A stretch of DNA of 64,000 nt from Pythium myriotylum. Taxonomy: Eukaryota; Oomycota; Peronosporomycetes; Pythiales; Pythiaceae. The translations under genes were made by a program, and so were the position numbers. Below are positions 45,169-54,004 of this stretch, piece after piece. Within the stretch, counting starts at the first letter, position 1. Each line of letters opens with the position of its first letter. The notes beneath the pieces are model-generated. The model did no database searches. It was given only the letters and a program-made list of their open reading frames with translations, and was not told the DNA's origin. The DNA lies in NCBI GenBank assembly GCA_023091665.1, contig JALJCQ010000030.1:1676501-1740500 (forward strand), in the 5' to 3' direction.

Positions 45169-46496
45169 ATGCGGTCCTCGCAGTCGTCATCACGCCGGCT
45201 CCGTCAACTTCTACACATGCAAGTTCTCCTACTTGCGCTAGCGTTGGTTGCGCGGCGCCCACCGCGCCGGTGCCTTTTGCGCACCCGCCTGAAGTGGGCC
45301 TCGCACTCGCAGGCGTTGATTCTCGAGGGCCAGTTCACGCGCAAGTATAGGATGTCTTTTGAGGCTTTTGAGGAGTTGGTGATGCTGCTCGCCCCAGCTC
45401 TCACGGTTGACGAACTCCAGTCGAGACGTCGAACAGGTACAGATGCGATCAGCCCCGTCAAGTCACGATGTGCATCCGGTGGCTCGGAGGCGGCAGCTAC
45501 AACGATATCCGAGCCACGTCGGGTGTGAGCAAGACCGCGTTTTATACCAGTGTTCACAGGGTAATTGATGCGCTGATCAAGCACCCCGATCTCATGATCA
45601 AGTTTCCGGTAGACGAGGAGTCGGTGCGTCAGCGAGCAAATGACTTTGCTCAATTGAGCAGCCACAGTGCGCTCACAGGATGCGTAGGGGCCATCGATGG
45701 ATGGCTTTGCCCAATCCGCGTCCCCAGAAAGACTGAAGTCGGCCGTGTGACCGCCTTCTTTTCTGGTCATTACCAGCGTTATGGTGTCAATGTCCAAGCT
45801 TGTTGTGACCATTTGTGTCGGTTTACAGCCGTGTCGTGTTCAAGTGCCGGAGGCTGCGGCGATTCACTCGCGTTTGCTCGCACAGGACGCTCTCAACTGG
45901 CCATGAACTTGCCCTTCGGATACTATCTTGTTGGCGACAACGCCTTTGCAAACAGTCGCTACTTGCTAACACCATACCCAAAGCCCAAGATTTCGAGTGA
46001 CTACCACGATAGCTACAACTTTCATCTAAGTGAGCTCAGAATTCGTATTGAAATGGCGTTCGGGCTTCTTGTTAAGAAGTGGCGAATATTTCGTGCGCCG
46101 TTAGAGGTCAGGTTTGCGAACGTGCCAAAACTCATCATCGCCGCATGCATTCTGCACAACTATTGTATCAACGCCCGCGTGGGTAAAGGCCGCATTTACA
46201 ACCCCGCTGCCGATATCACACAAGCCACTGCGAGCGGCGAAGCAACCACACAGCGACGCATCAGCATCGGCACTGACAACATCCGCGATCGAAGTGTGCC
46301 CGACGACGACGACCATACGTATCGAATGATGTACTCGATATCTGACCCAAATGTGGAACAGCACGTGGAATCAGAGTGGCTTCGCGACACGATAGTACGT
46401 CACCTCGAAAACAACAACATTCGTCGTCCGCACAGGAACATTGTCCGTCACAAGACTGAGCGGTCCAATCAAGAGCGTGAAAATGCATGCCCGTAA
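45169..46496 (+). pseudogene. Harbinger-type (DDE_Tnp_4) transposase, frameshifted
   Basis: Two overlapping frames make one transposase: 45169 (or ATG 45217) up to the CCCC run at 45453-45456, then a shifted frame to 46496. One extra C would fuse them, giving a continuous protein through VTMCIRWLGGGSYNDI. The N-terminal part has RTRLKWASHSQALILEGQF and YRMSFEAFEELVMLLAP. The catalytic acids are visible: D in CVGAIDGWLCPI, D in YYLVGDNAFANS and E in LRIRIEMAFGLLVKKWRIF. These are the three positions expected for PIF/Harbinger nucleases, followed by ACILHNYCI. The shift may be real decay or a base-calling error; only reads can tell. Confidence 0.8.
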
Positions 46497-46602
46497 AAAC
46501 GTAGTAAGAGATGGACGTTTCCTATTTTTGGTCGCGTGGCACAAATCAAAGTCAAAGTTGGACGCTACGGGTAAATATCTAACGTTGATCACTATGGTCG
46601 CC

Positions 46603-48088
46603 CTACATCTTGTCGAGGCGATCCTCGTAGGCTTTAAGACGCTTTTGATAGATTCTGAGACCGTTCTGGAGCTTCTCTTGGGTGGCCGCATCGTGAGCTG
46701 TCTCCGCCATGCGCTGCTCGACTTGGTGAATCAACGTGTGGAGGCGGGAGACCCGTTCAATCATTCGATCAAACTCATCGAGGGCTGTATCCCGCATAAT
46801 GGCCTTGGAGGTGCAACTGATTGCATTGAGCACCTCCATCATCTGGCTACGGCTGGGTTGTTGTGTGTCATAGACTTGTGGGACGTTATCGGTCAGACGG
46901 GTTGAGTCCAGAGCGTCGACATCCCGAAAACCACCATTGACGAACGAGAGAAGATTTGGTTTGACCTCAAGGCATACACGAAGGTAGGCGAGTGCAACGT
47001 TGCCATCGCAGAACGAGTAAAAGTTTGGGTCGTGGTGCCCTGATTGGGTAAATTTTGCGACGGCCATGGCATACTTGCGGTTAAAGTTCTTCCACATTTC
47101 GAGGTACTTTTGAGTCGGATGTGGTACGATCTTGGATGGATCCAGGTCACTGAATAGTGGATCAGGAGACCAGAGATTATTGTAGTCCGTTAGGTTGAAA
47201 TGCGCCTCTGCCGTGACATCACGCCAGAAAATGGAAAAAACACTGTCCTCGCGGTTATCAAGCTCATAGCGCTGCTGGCGATTGCCGATGGTTGCAAATC
47301 GGTCGCTGAAGCGATCTGAGAACAGCACATTGAGTAGGCGGATGATGCAATGCTTGGTTTTGCGCATGGAGACAGGAAGCAACAACTCCGGATCCACACG
47401 CGAGCAGACAACGTCGTGGGCTTGGTCGTGCTCACGGAGCTTCTTGATTCGAATTTCTTTGGACGTCTTCCGCGGGAGCCCCAAGGATCTCGCCGCACAC
47501 TCGCTGCGTAGTTGGTCAAGCGTCCAAGTGGCGTAGTCATCGGATCGGGGTTTAGAAACTTTACCCGCTCGTTTCACGGTCCAATTCGTGAGCACAGGTG
47601 ATTGCGCGAGCGACGGCGCCGAGATCGACTCCTCCATCACGTCGCTGTCTGGATCGTCAGACAAGCAGTGCCAGATCCGTTTGGCTAGAGGTGGAACGGA
47701 TGCAATGGCTTCGAGGTGAGGAGATGGGGTATCGTCCGTGATATGGATCGGCGGCTCTAGAACCAAGGCAGCATCCGATTGCGCGTGGCCCGTATCCACG
47801 GCGTCCGATTGCGCACCGCCTGTGGCTGCCTCGAGCAGCGCAGAGAAGCTTGACGGTAGAGCGAGCGGGGGGGGGGGGCTTGGAGACAGACGTGTCTGTC
47901 TCGCGTTCTGGGAGGCCGTTAGTAACTGGCATCACTGCGACGTGGCGGCTGGCAAGCACGACGTCTAGCGGTACGTGCTCATCGTGCCATGATGCGCGCG
48001 TGGTGACGACGCGAGTTGTGGTGAGCTGGTCCTTGGAGCTCGCCTTCTTTCGCCGGGAGATCTTCGCCGGAGGCTTGAAGGCCTTCAT
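46603..48088 (-). pseudogene. Transposon-associated SAP-domain protein, frameshifted
   Basis: The long frame ending at 46603 has no ATG near its left end. The natural start is an ATG at 48088, whose frame (MKAFKPPAKISRRKKASS...) leaves register at a run of 12 C (G on the plus strand, 47867-47878). Eleven C would join the two. Features: basic N-terminus, Pro/Ala linker, a SAP-like DNA-binding helix pair (WTLDQLRSECAARSLGLPRK), a helical middle with FNRKYAMAVAKFTQSG, and a C-terminal coiled coil (LHTLIHQVEQRMAETAHDA). It probably serves as the element's accessory DNA-binding protein, the role played by Myb-like proteins in other Harbinger elements; that is inference from position. Confidence 0.6.
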
Positions 48089-48369
48089 CGTCGCGGCGGT
48101 CTCGGACGTGTGCTAGGGTGAGCACAGTGCACGAGGTGAGTTGGAGAATGAGAACGGAAGACTGTGCGCAAGCCGCCTCACCCGTTTCCGATCACACGCG
48201 AGGTGTGGGTTCGCGCCAACGCATCCGACGATGACCCGTTGCCGTGACCCGTTTCGCGAGCCGGGGGGCGCCAAATCTCCCGACTTCTTCGGGTCTTGAG
48301 TGCTTCTGGCTTTCGAGATCGCGCCAGCTGAAGCCACCAAAAACCGGTGTGTGGTCGGTAAATTCCAAT

Positions 48370-48500
48370 TTGTCTACGCCGGCGTCAAGGCGCCGGCACG
48401 CAGTCCCAACCGAAGGCGCCTGGAGGCGCCTCCAGCTGGTTTTCGTGAAAGGAACCAAGGCGTGGCGCGGCGCCGGTTGGGAACCAGCCTTAGTTTGTAC
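48370..48500. repeat. Palindromic GGCGCC-rich block at the right flank of the element
   Basis: Contains several inverted GGCGCC units, including the perfect 16-bp palindrome CTGGAGGCGCCTCCAG at 48420-48435. A pair AACCAAGGCG ... CGCCGGTTGG near 48453-48480 could form a stem. The 48501-48602 remainder before the membrane-protein stop shows nothing. Confidence 0.55.
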
Positions 48501-48602
48501 TGCAGCAGGCGCCTGAGGTTAGGTTGGCAACGGGCATCTTTCATTTGATTGGATATTAGTACGCAATGAATCTATATAATTGGCTGAAAAGGAAAGAGCT
48601 CT

Positions 48603-50390
48603 TCAATGTGAGTGGAGCCATGCAAATCGAAGCGAATAGTCCGTGCCGACATGGTCAAGCGAGAACTGGACGACGAACAGGATCCAGAGCAGAAGCATCG
48701 CCTGTGACATCCGCCAGTGCTTGCGCAGGACGAAAGCGAGCTGACGAATGGTCGAGAAGTGGTCGAGCTGCCGCTCTAGCAGCAAGCAAATGAGTACGAA
48801 CGAGGCGAACTCCAGCGCTGCGTATATGGCCACACTCTTCGCATTCTCGACCAATTCGTGGTCGGACAGACCGTGGAGATACGTGTAGTAGGCACGGTTG
48901 GGAAGGTGGGCGATCGCGAACAGGTACGTGGCTAAACGAAAATTATCGCTACATGAGTCAGCAGCAAATCCTGATTCCCAGGTGACAAACGCACCGTATA
49001 CCACCGCCATGACGACTTCCACAAACTCGACCAGGACATAGAATTCTGCCATATGGAGAATCTTGAGCGTGTTTGCGACTGTCTTGAGCTGGATCTTGTC
49101 AGCCTTTGAGAGTGGAACTGTCGAGCTTTCAGTTATAAGGGCGACTGAAGGCGCGAGTGCCACGACACGGGAGCTTCCCGCTGGCGCAACTTGAGTCGAT
49201 ACTGCTGATTGGTGTCGTGAGTGTTCTGATATCCGAAGGAGCCGCATTGTGCTCGCTTCTGCGAGTAGAACCGCTTTGCGACGGAGATGGCGTGGCTTCG
49301 TGATTTCGGGATGCTCTCTAACGCGAGGGTTCTTATCGAGAGCGTGGAGAGCGAACTCAACCAGACCTAGTTTCTGCCGCAGTGTGCATGCGCCACCGTC
49401 AGCGTTTGACGATGCATTATGAATCTTCGCAGACAATTGTCGAACGCGGTATAGGACTTTTTGAATCTCAGAGATTGCAACACCGATCTGAAACAAATCC
49501 ACCACCATGATCAAAGCTGTCGTGCCCGATGACTTGGACTTTTGCGTCGTTGACGATACGAACAGTGCGTGAAAGACATCGATGTTGAAGACGATCGTCG
49601 TTGGCGCAAGATCTTCCATGTGCATGACACCGAGACTGACCCAGTTTTTGAAGAAGAGCTTGAGGATTGGCAGCAAGCCGGAGAAGATGGTTTGGTTGGT
49701 CCCGCTGAGCAGTGTGAAGATGTAGTAGTAGATTGGATACAGGAAGCAGACAGCCATTTCACTCCCGTAGACGATCATGTATCGTCGGAGGCTGTCTCGC
49801 GCTTGCGAGTCAACCCGAAGTGTGTCCTTCCATGAGACCCACACCAGAGTGCAGACTTTCGGAAACCAGAAGAGCGTGAGGAGGAGCATTCCAAACGGTG
49901 TCGGGAATCCGATAGTGAGCCCCATCACGAAAAATTCCACCGTTCCACAAGTGCCAATGAACGCTGAGATGGCAGCGAGTCGCTGCCAAGACATGGGCAT
50001 TGTTGGTGCGCTCAGGCATAGTTGCATGATAATGCAGATTGAGATGATGAACTCGGAAAACCAGACACGGAACCATAGCCAGTAGGTCTGGTTCCAAACA
50101 CCGGAGTACGCTGATTTGAGCGGTGTGATGTCAAGCAACAGGATTGTAGCTAGACAGGGAAATGGAGTCGCCGCTACGGTGGCAAGTACTTCGAGGGTGC
50201 TGGTCTGGCGAATGTACTGGGTCAGCTCTCGCAGCCGCTGGACCGAATATCGACCCTGAAGCTCCACCTGAGCGGCTTCGTACAGACGAGAGATTCTCAA
50301 CACCACGCTGCGCACCGGTGCTACGAGTCGATCTTGTCCCACCATGCCCGTGTGAATTCGCGATTGCCTCCAAGCCGACAGGTTGCACAT
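48603..50390 (-). CDS. Multi-pass membrane protein, tandem copy A
   Basis: Intronless, 595 aa, ATG at 50390. Function unknown. About ten hydrophobic segments: six or seven in residues 65-310 (for example ISICIIMQLCL, VEFFVMGLTIGF, YPIYYYIFTLLSG), a cytoplasm-like basic/Ser-rich loop around 320-430, then four more (for example VEFVEVVMAVVYGAF, LLLWILFVVQFSL). The segment YEAAQVELQGRYSVQRLREL before the first helix is shared with copy B. I recall no transporter signature. The layout fits an expanded membrane family typical of oomycetes. Residues around 240-310 are identical to copy B at the DNA level (49463-49692). Confidence 0.75.
   Translation of the reverse strand: MCNLSAWRQSRIHTGMVGQDRLVAPVRSVVLRISRLYEAAQVELQGRYSVQRLRELTQYIRQTSTLEVLATVAATPFPCLATILLLDITPLKSAYSGVWNQTYWLWFRVWFSEFIISICIIMQLCLSAPTMPMSWQRLAAISAFIGTCGTVEFFVMGLTIGFPTPFGMLLLTLFWFPKVCTLVWVSWKDTLRVDSQARDSLRRYMIVYGSEMAVCFLYPIYYYIFTLLSGTNQTIFSGLLPILKLFFKNWVSLGVMHMEDLAPTTIVFNIDVFHALFVSSTTQKSKSSGTTALIMVVDLFQIGVAISEIQKVLYRVRQLSAKIHNASSNADGGACTLRQKLGLVEFALHALDKNPRVREHPEITKPRHLRRKAVLLAEASTMRLLRISEHSRHQSAVSTQVAPAGSSRVVALAPSVALITESSTVPLSKADKIQLKTVANTLKILHMAEFYVLVEFVEVVMAVVYGAFVTWESGFAADSCSDNFRLATYLFAIAHLPNRAYYTYLHGLSDHELVENAKSVAIYAALEFASFVLICLLLERQLDHFSTIRQLAFVLRKHWRMSQAMLLLWILFVVQFSLDHVGTDYSLRFAWLHSH
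49463..49692. repeat. 230-bp identical tract, copy in paralogue A
   Basis: Identical base for base to 51314-51543 (same orientation, offset 1851), while flanking parts of the two genes differ at many codons. It covers the segment from the FSGLLPILKLFF helix to QIGVAISEI. Confidence 0.9.
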
Positions 50391-50466
50391 TATTTATGTG
50401 GACTGATGATTAGTACTCTCAACTAATTTTGTCCGTCGGCAGTCACTGCAACTCCAGGGAACACTG

Positions 50467-52175
50467 TCACGTGTACTCGTGACGAAGCCACACGAATTGT
50501 AGGGTGTAATCGGTACCTGCGTGATCTAGCGAAAGTTGAACAACGAATAGAATCCACAAGAGGAGCATCGCCTGTGCCATGCGCCAGTGCTTCTGCAGCA
50601 CGAAGGCGAGCTGTCGAAGGGTTGAGAAATGATCGAGTTGGTTTTCCAGCAGTACACATATTAGCAGGAAGGAACCCAGCTCAAGCGTAGCGTACACAGC
50701 CACACTGTTCGCATTGGCGCGTAACTCAGCATCGGTAAGCCCGTGAAGATGGGTGTAGTACACGCGATTCGGGAGGTTCGTGATCGCATAGAGATATGCA
50801 CCTATGACCATCAAGCCATGATCAACCGTCAGAAAGCGGTTCGAGGGACCTCAGCACTACTTGATGACGCACCGTATACAGACGCCATGACTACCTCCAC
50901 AAACTCGACCAACACGTAGAACTCGATCATGTGAAGGATCTTGAGGACATTCGCGACACTGCGCAACTGCAGCAGCTCAAGGCTGGTCAAGCGCTGAGCA
51001 ACCATACGGTTGTCTGTGGTTGCTGGGTTTGGAATGACGCGACTATCTAGAGGTTGGGAGGTCCTAGTGGGGAAAGCGCTCGTGCCGCGAAGAAGTCTCG
51101 CACTGCTTGCTTGCGCCTGAAGCAAGCCCTTCCGTCGCTGATGCCGCGGTTTTGCCATCTCTGGGTGATTGCAAACCCGTGGATTTCTCTCCAGGATGTG
51201 CTGCGCGTACTCGACAAGGCTGAACTTTCGTTGGAGCGACCTAGGGCCGGAATCTCCAACCTGTGACTTCTCAATTGCTCCCACATGGGCTCGCACTCGC
51301 CCCAACATTTTCCGAATCTCAGAGATTGCAACACCGATCTGAAACAAATCCACCACCATGATCAAAGCTGTCGTGCCCGATGACTTGGACTTTTGCGTCG
51401 TTGACGATACGAACAGTGCGTGAAAGACATCGATGTTGAAGACGATCGTCGTTGGCGCAAGATCTTCCATGTGCATGACACCGAGACTGACCCAGTTTTT
51501 GAAGAAGAGCTTGAGGATTGGCAGCAAGCCGGAGAAGATGGTTGGGTTGGTGCCGCTGAGCAGTGTGAAGATGTAGTAGTAGACCGGGTAAACGAACACG
51601 ACGGTCATTTGACTACCATAGACGATCATGTGTCGTCGGAGGCTGTCTCGTGCGTCTGAGTCGACACGTAAGGCTTCTTTCCACGATATCCACAGCGAGG
51701 TTACGACTTTTGGGAACCAGAAGAGCGTTATCAGCTGGAGCGAAAATGGTGTCGGAAAGCCGATGATGAGACCCTGACAGTAAAACTCAGTCGCGCCGCA
51801 TAGCCCCAACACGATGGAGATCGTCATGAGCCTCGTGCGCGACATGGGCAGCGTCGGCGCGTTCTGACTCAGTTGCAGGATGATGCACATGGTGATCGTG
51901 CCGACGGAGAAAAAGACACGGAACCACAACCAGTTGGTCTGGTTGTGAATCCCAGAATACGCGGACGTCAGAGGCGTGATGTCCATGAGGAGGATAGTGG
52001 CCAAGCAAGGCAGTGGCGTCAATACCAACGTTCCAAGCACCCTCGACAGGCTCGTTGTGCGCGCGTACAGCGTCATCTCCCGAAGCCGAGGGACCGAGTA
52101 CCTGCCTTGCAGCTCGACCTGTGCAGCTTCATAGTAGCGATTAAGAGTCGACCACCAGCGTCGACCGGCGACCAT
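50467..52175 (-). pseudogene. Multi-pass membrane protein, tandem copy B, frameshifted
   Basis: Paralogue of copy A, same strand, 439 bp upstream of it. The frame from ATG 52175 (MVAGRRWWSTLNRYYEAAQ) runs to a TGA at 50829. The missing C-terminal part (ITNLPNRVYYTHLHGL ... LLLWILFVVQLSLDHAG) continues in another frame to 50467. One additional base around 50836-50850 restores register, so this is a single-base deletion or a sequence error; the rest of the C-terminus is well conserved. Its N-terminus lacks about 30 residues found in copy A. Membrane segments correspond one to one with copy A. Confidence 0.75.
51314..51543. repeat. 230-bp identical tract, copy in paralogue B
   Basis: Partner of 49463-49692. 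Downstream of the tract (toward higher coordinates), identity drops to single mismatches for about 40 bp and then to paralogue-level divergence; on the other side divergence begins at once. Confidence 0.9.
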
Positions 52176-52678
52176 CGCGAGCTGCTTGGGGCGTCAAAAG
52201 TTGAGAACAAAGGACAGGCCGCTATTTTGAAACTGAGGACATTCAAATAGAGGCGTGGACGAATACTGCTGATCTCACTATCACAGTTACGCCTATTATT
52301 ACTGCGTTTCAACAACAAGAATCGCTCTTGCGAAGAGTGTGCTTTCAATCCGAATGCATGAGACCAATTTTGGACTGAGGAAAGTGAGGCAGCCATACCC
52401 GCTCGTTCAGGGCGACCTGAGGGGTGAAAGTCTTCAGGCTGCGTCTCCTGCCCATCGCAATGTTGGTCGCAGCGCCAGATATCTTGTTGCGTGATGAACA
52501 TAGTTGGCAGCGCCAAGGTCGCTGACAAGGCCACGGATGGGTCACACACAGGGGAGTTTGGATCTGATGGGGGAGGATCATCTTTGCCTGAGAAAATGCA
52601 CATGGGCATGGATGTTGTTATTGTCGTAAAGTCACAGCGGATGCTACAGTTTGGCATGCAAAAATCTTTCCACGGACG
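52176..52678. other. Intergenic region upstream of copy B
   Basis: 503 bp between two minus-strand genes. It probably holds the promoter of copy B and the 3' UTR of the next gene. A plus-strand open frame (52491-52748) has no recognisable content. Confidence 0.35.
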
Positions 52679-53122
52679 CTACACTAGGCCCGAGAGGTTG
52701 ATGGTGTGGCCTGCGGGGGTCTGCCACCGGAGAGTGTCGAGCTTGTAGTCTTCGACTGGGTCGAAGAGGCACGCCATGAGGATCTCGATCTCGATGGGCT
52801 GCCAGTAGGCGAGCAGGTCTTGACGCTTGGCTGGGAGAGCTTTCGGCTCCGGGAGAGGCATGGGGATCGGCTCTGGGAAGCCTCGGTTCCAGAGCGAGGG
52901 CTTGGGCACGTGGCGGTGGGGGAACCGCAGCGCGGCCTTCCGCCGGCGCTCGAGTCGGCGCTGGTTCTCGTTGGCGCGGATGCGGTGGTACTCGCACATG
53001 GTGTGGAGCTCGCCGTTCTTCTTCTTGGCGCGCAGGTTGGTGCACTTCTTGCTCGGGTAGAGGCAGATCTCATCCGAGGGCTTGTGGAGCAGCGCGAGGG
53101 CGAGGTGCTGCGGGGCCGCCAT
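52679..53122 (-). CDS. Small Cys/His-containing basic protein
   Basis: 147 aa from ATG 53122. Not a family I can name. The N-terminal third holds a regular pattern of cysteines and histidines, EICLYPSKKCTNLRAKKKNG followed by ELHTMCEYHRIRANENQRR, which could bind one zinc ion. A basic helix RRLERRRKAALRF follows. The C-terminal part is Pro-rich, then IEIEILMACLFDPVEDYKLD. Composition suggests a nucleic-acid-associated or regulatory protein. Only 55 bp separate it from the divergent ORF at 53178. Confidence 0.6.
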   Translation of the reverse strand: MAAPQHLALALLHKPSDEICLYPSKKCTNLRAKKKNGELHTMCEYHRIRANENQRRLERRRKAALRFPHRHVPKPSLWNRGFPEPIPMPLPEPKALPAKRQDLLAYWQPIEIEILMACLFDPVEDYKLDTLRWQTPAGHTINLSGLV

Positions 53123-53177
53123 GGTGCGTCTTGGCTCGTGGGGGATTCGAGAACTGGCCACCTACGCGCGGGCGTCC

Positions 53178-53501
53178 ATGGAGGCGCTTGTTCCCCCCTC
53201 TGGGAAGTGGCAAGAGAAACAGGATCCACGCCCTTCGAAGTTGAAGCTCGCAGCGTTTCAGCAGCCAGGTTTCTATAAAATGGTAGAACAGTCACGTGCG
53301 CCATTGGCACGATCGGCGCCGCGTGCACCCATGCGCTCCGGCTCGTCTGACCGCGTCTCGAGGCCCGTGGATCTGCAGCGAAAAGAACGCAAAGAACCGA
53401 AGAAACGGAAAGCCACCACCGCAGATGACGCGAGCACGCGTGAAGCAACAGGCCGCCGTGTCGCCTGGCGAGACGAAACACCCAAAAGCAATAAACTTTA
53501 A
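53178..53501 (+). CDS. Small basic disordered protein, hypothetical
   Basis: 107 aa from the ATG at 53178 (MEALVPPSGKWQEKQ). Lys/Arg/Ser-rich and without predicted structure, with RKERKEPKKRK and the end VAWRDETPKSNKL. No homologous family recalled. Arguments for coding: an uninterrupted frame in a region lacking other genes, a divergent arrangement with the preceding gene, and an AATAAA (53490-53495) at its end. Against: small size and overlap with an open antisense frame. Confidence 0.45.
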   Translation: MEALVPPSGKWQEKQDPRPSKLKLAAFQQPGFYKMVEQSRAPLARSAPRAPMRSGSSDRVSRPVDLQRKERKEPKKRKATTADDASTREATGRRVAWRDETPKSNKL

Positions 53502-54004
53502 ACATCGGACCTCTTATAGTTTATATGCGGCTCCAAAGACAGCTGCTGAAAACCGCTTCAACATCGCTGGAGGAGGGGGCAGGGCCCTTTGAAAACGGAT
53601 GCGTTTTATTTGTGGCGTCGCCCCGGGTGGCTTTTCCACGCTCGCAGCTGGCGACTGCGAACTCGCGTGCATCTTTCCACGTTTGCAACGAAGACGTTAT
53701 GCGGCCAAGTGCCTCAACATTCCTGCGCTCCCCAACGGGTACGGTGGACTGAACTTGCTCACCTCACGCTGAATGCCTCGGGCGGATGAGGCAGCTCCCG
53801 ACGAGTGAACCCCCATCGTGGGCGGGGGCGCCATTCGATAGGTGGCCATGCGTGCCGATTGCGGCATTTACGACCATGGTGACGCCAGCGAAAACAGAGC
53901 GCTGACGTGCTTTTACTTAGCTTCTCTCCAATGTAGTTAGATGGGGCTGCCCACCACCCATCCAGCTGGGCTGGTGGACGAGATCGCACTGCTCCTCTTC
54001 AAGT
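53502..54004. other. Convergent intergenic region
   Basis: 503 bp between the small basic protein and the kinesin 3' end. No gene or repeat recognised. Confidence 0.4.

Larger units (their letters stand above)
45019..48530. mobile_element. Decayed PIF/Harbinger-type DNA transposon
   Basis: Boundaries approximate. The element carries a Harbinger-type DDE transposase (plus) and a convergent SAP-domain ORF (minus), their stops 107 bp apart; two-ORF organisation is typical of this superfamily. Both flanks are unusual GC-rich blocks built from GGCGCC and AAGGCGC units in inverted order (45030-45095 and 48380-48500). They probably belong to the subterminal regions. I could not define clean terminal inverted repeats or a TTA-type target duplication. 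Each ORF has one frameshift in a C/G run, so the copy is probably inactive unless these are sequencing errors. Confidence 0.6.

Noticed and set aside
45019..48530. Retrotransposon or viral origin for this element
   Set aside because: No reverse transcriptase, integrase or gag-like sequence; the DDE spacing and flanking ORF fit Harbinger.
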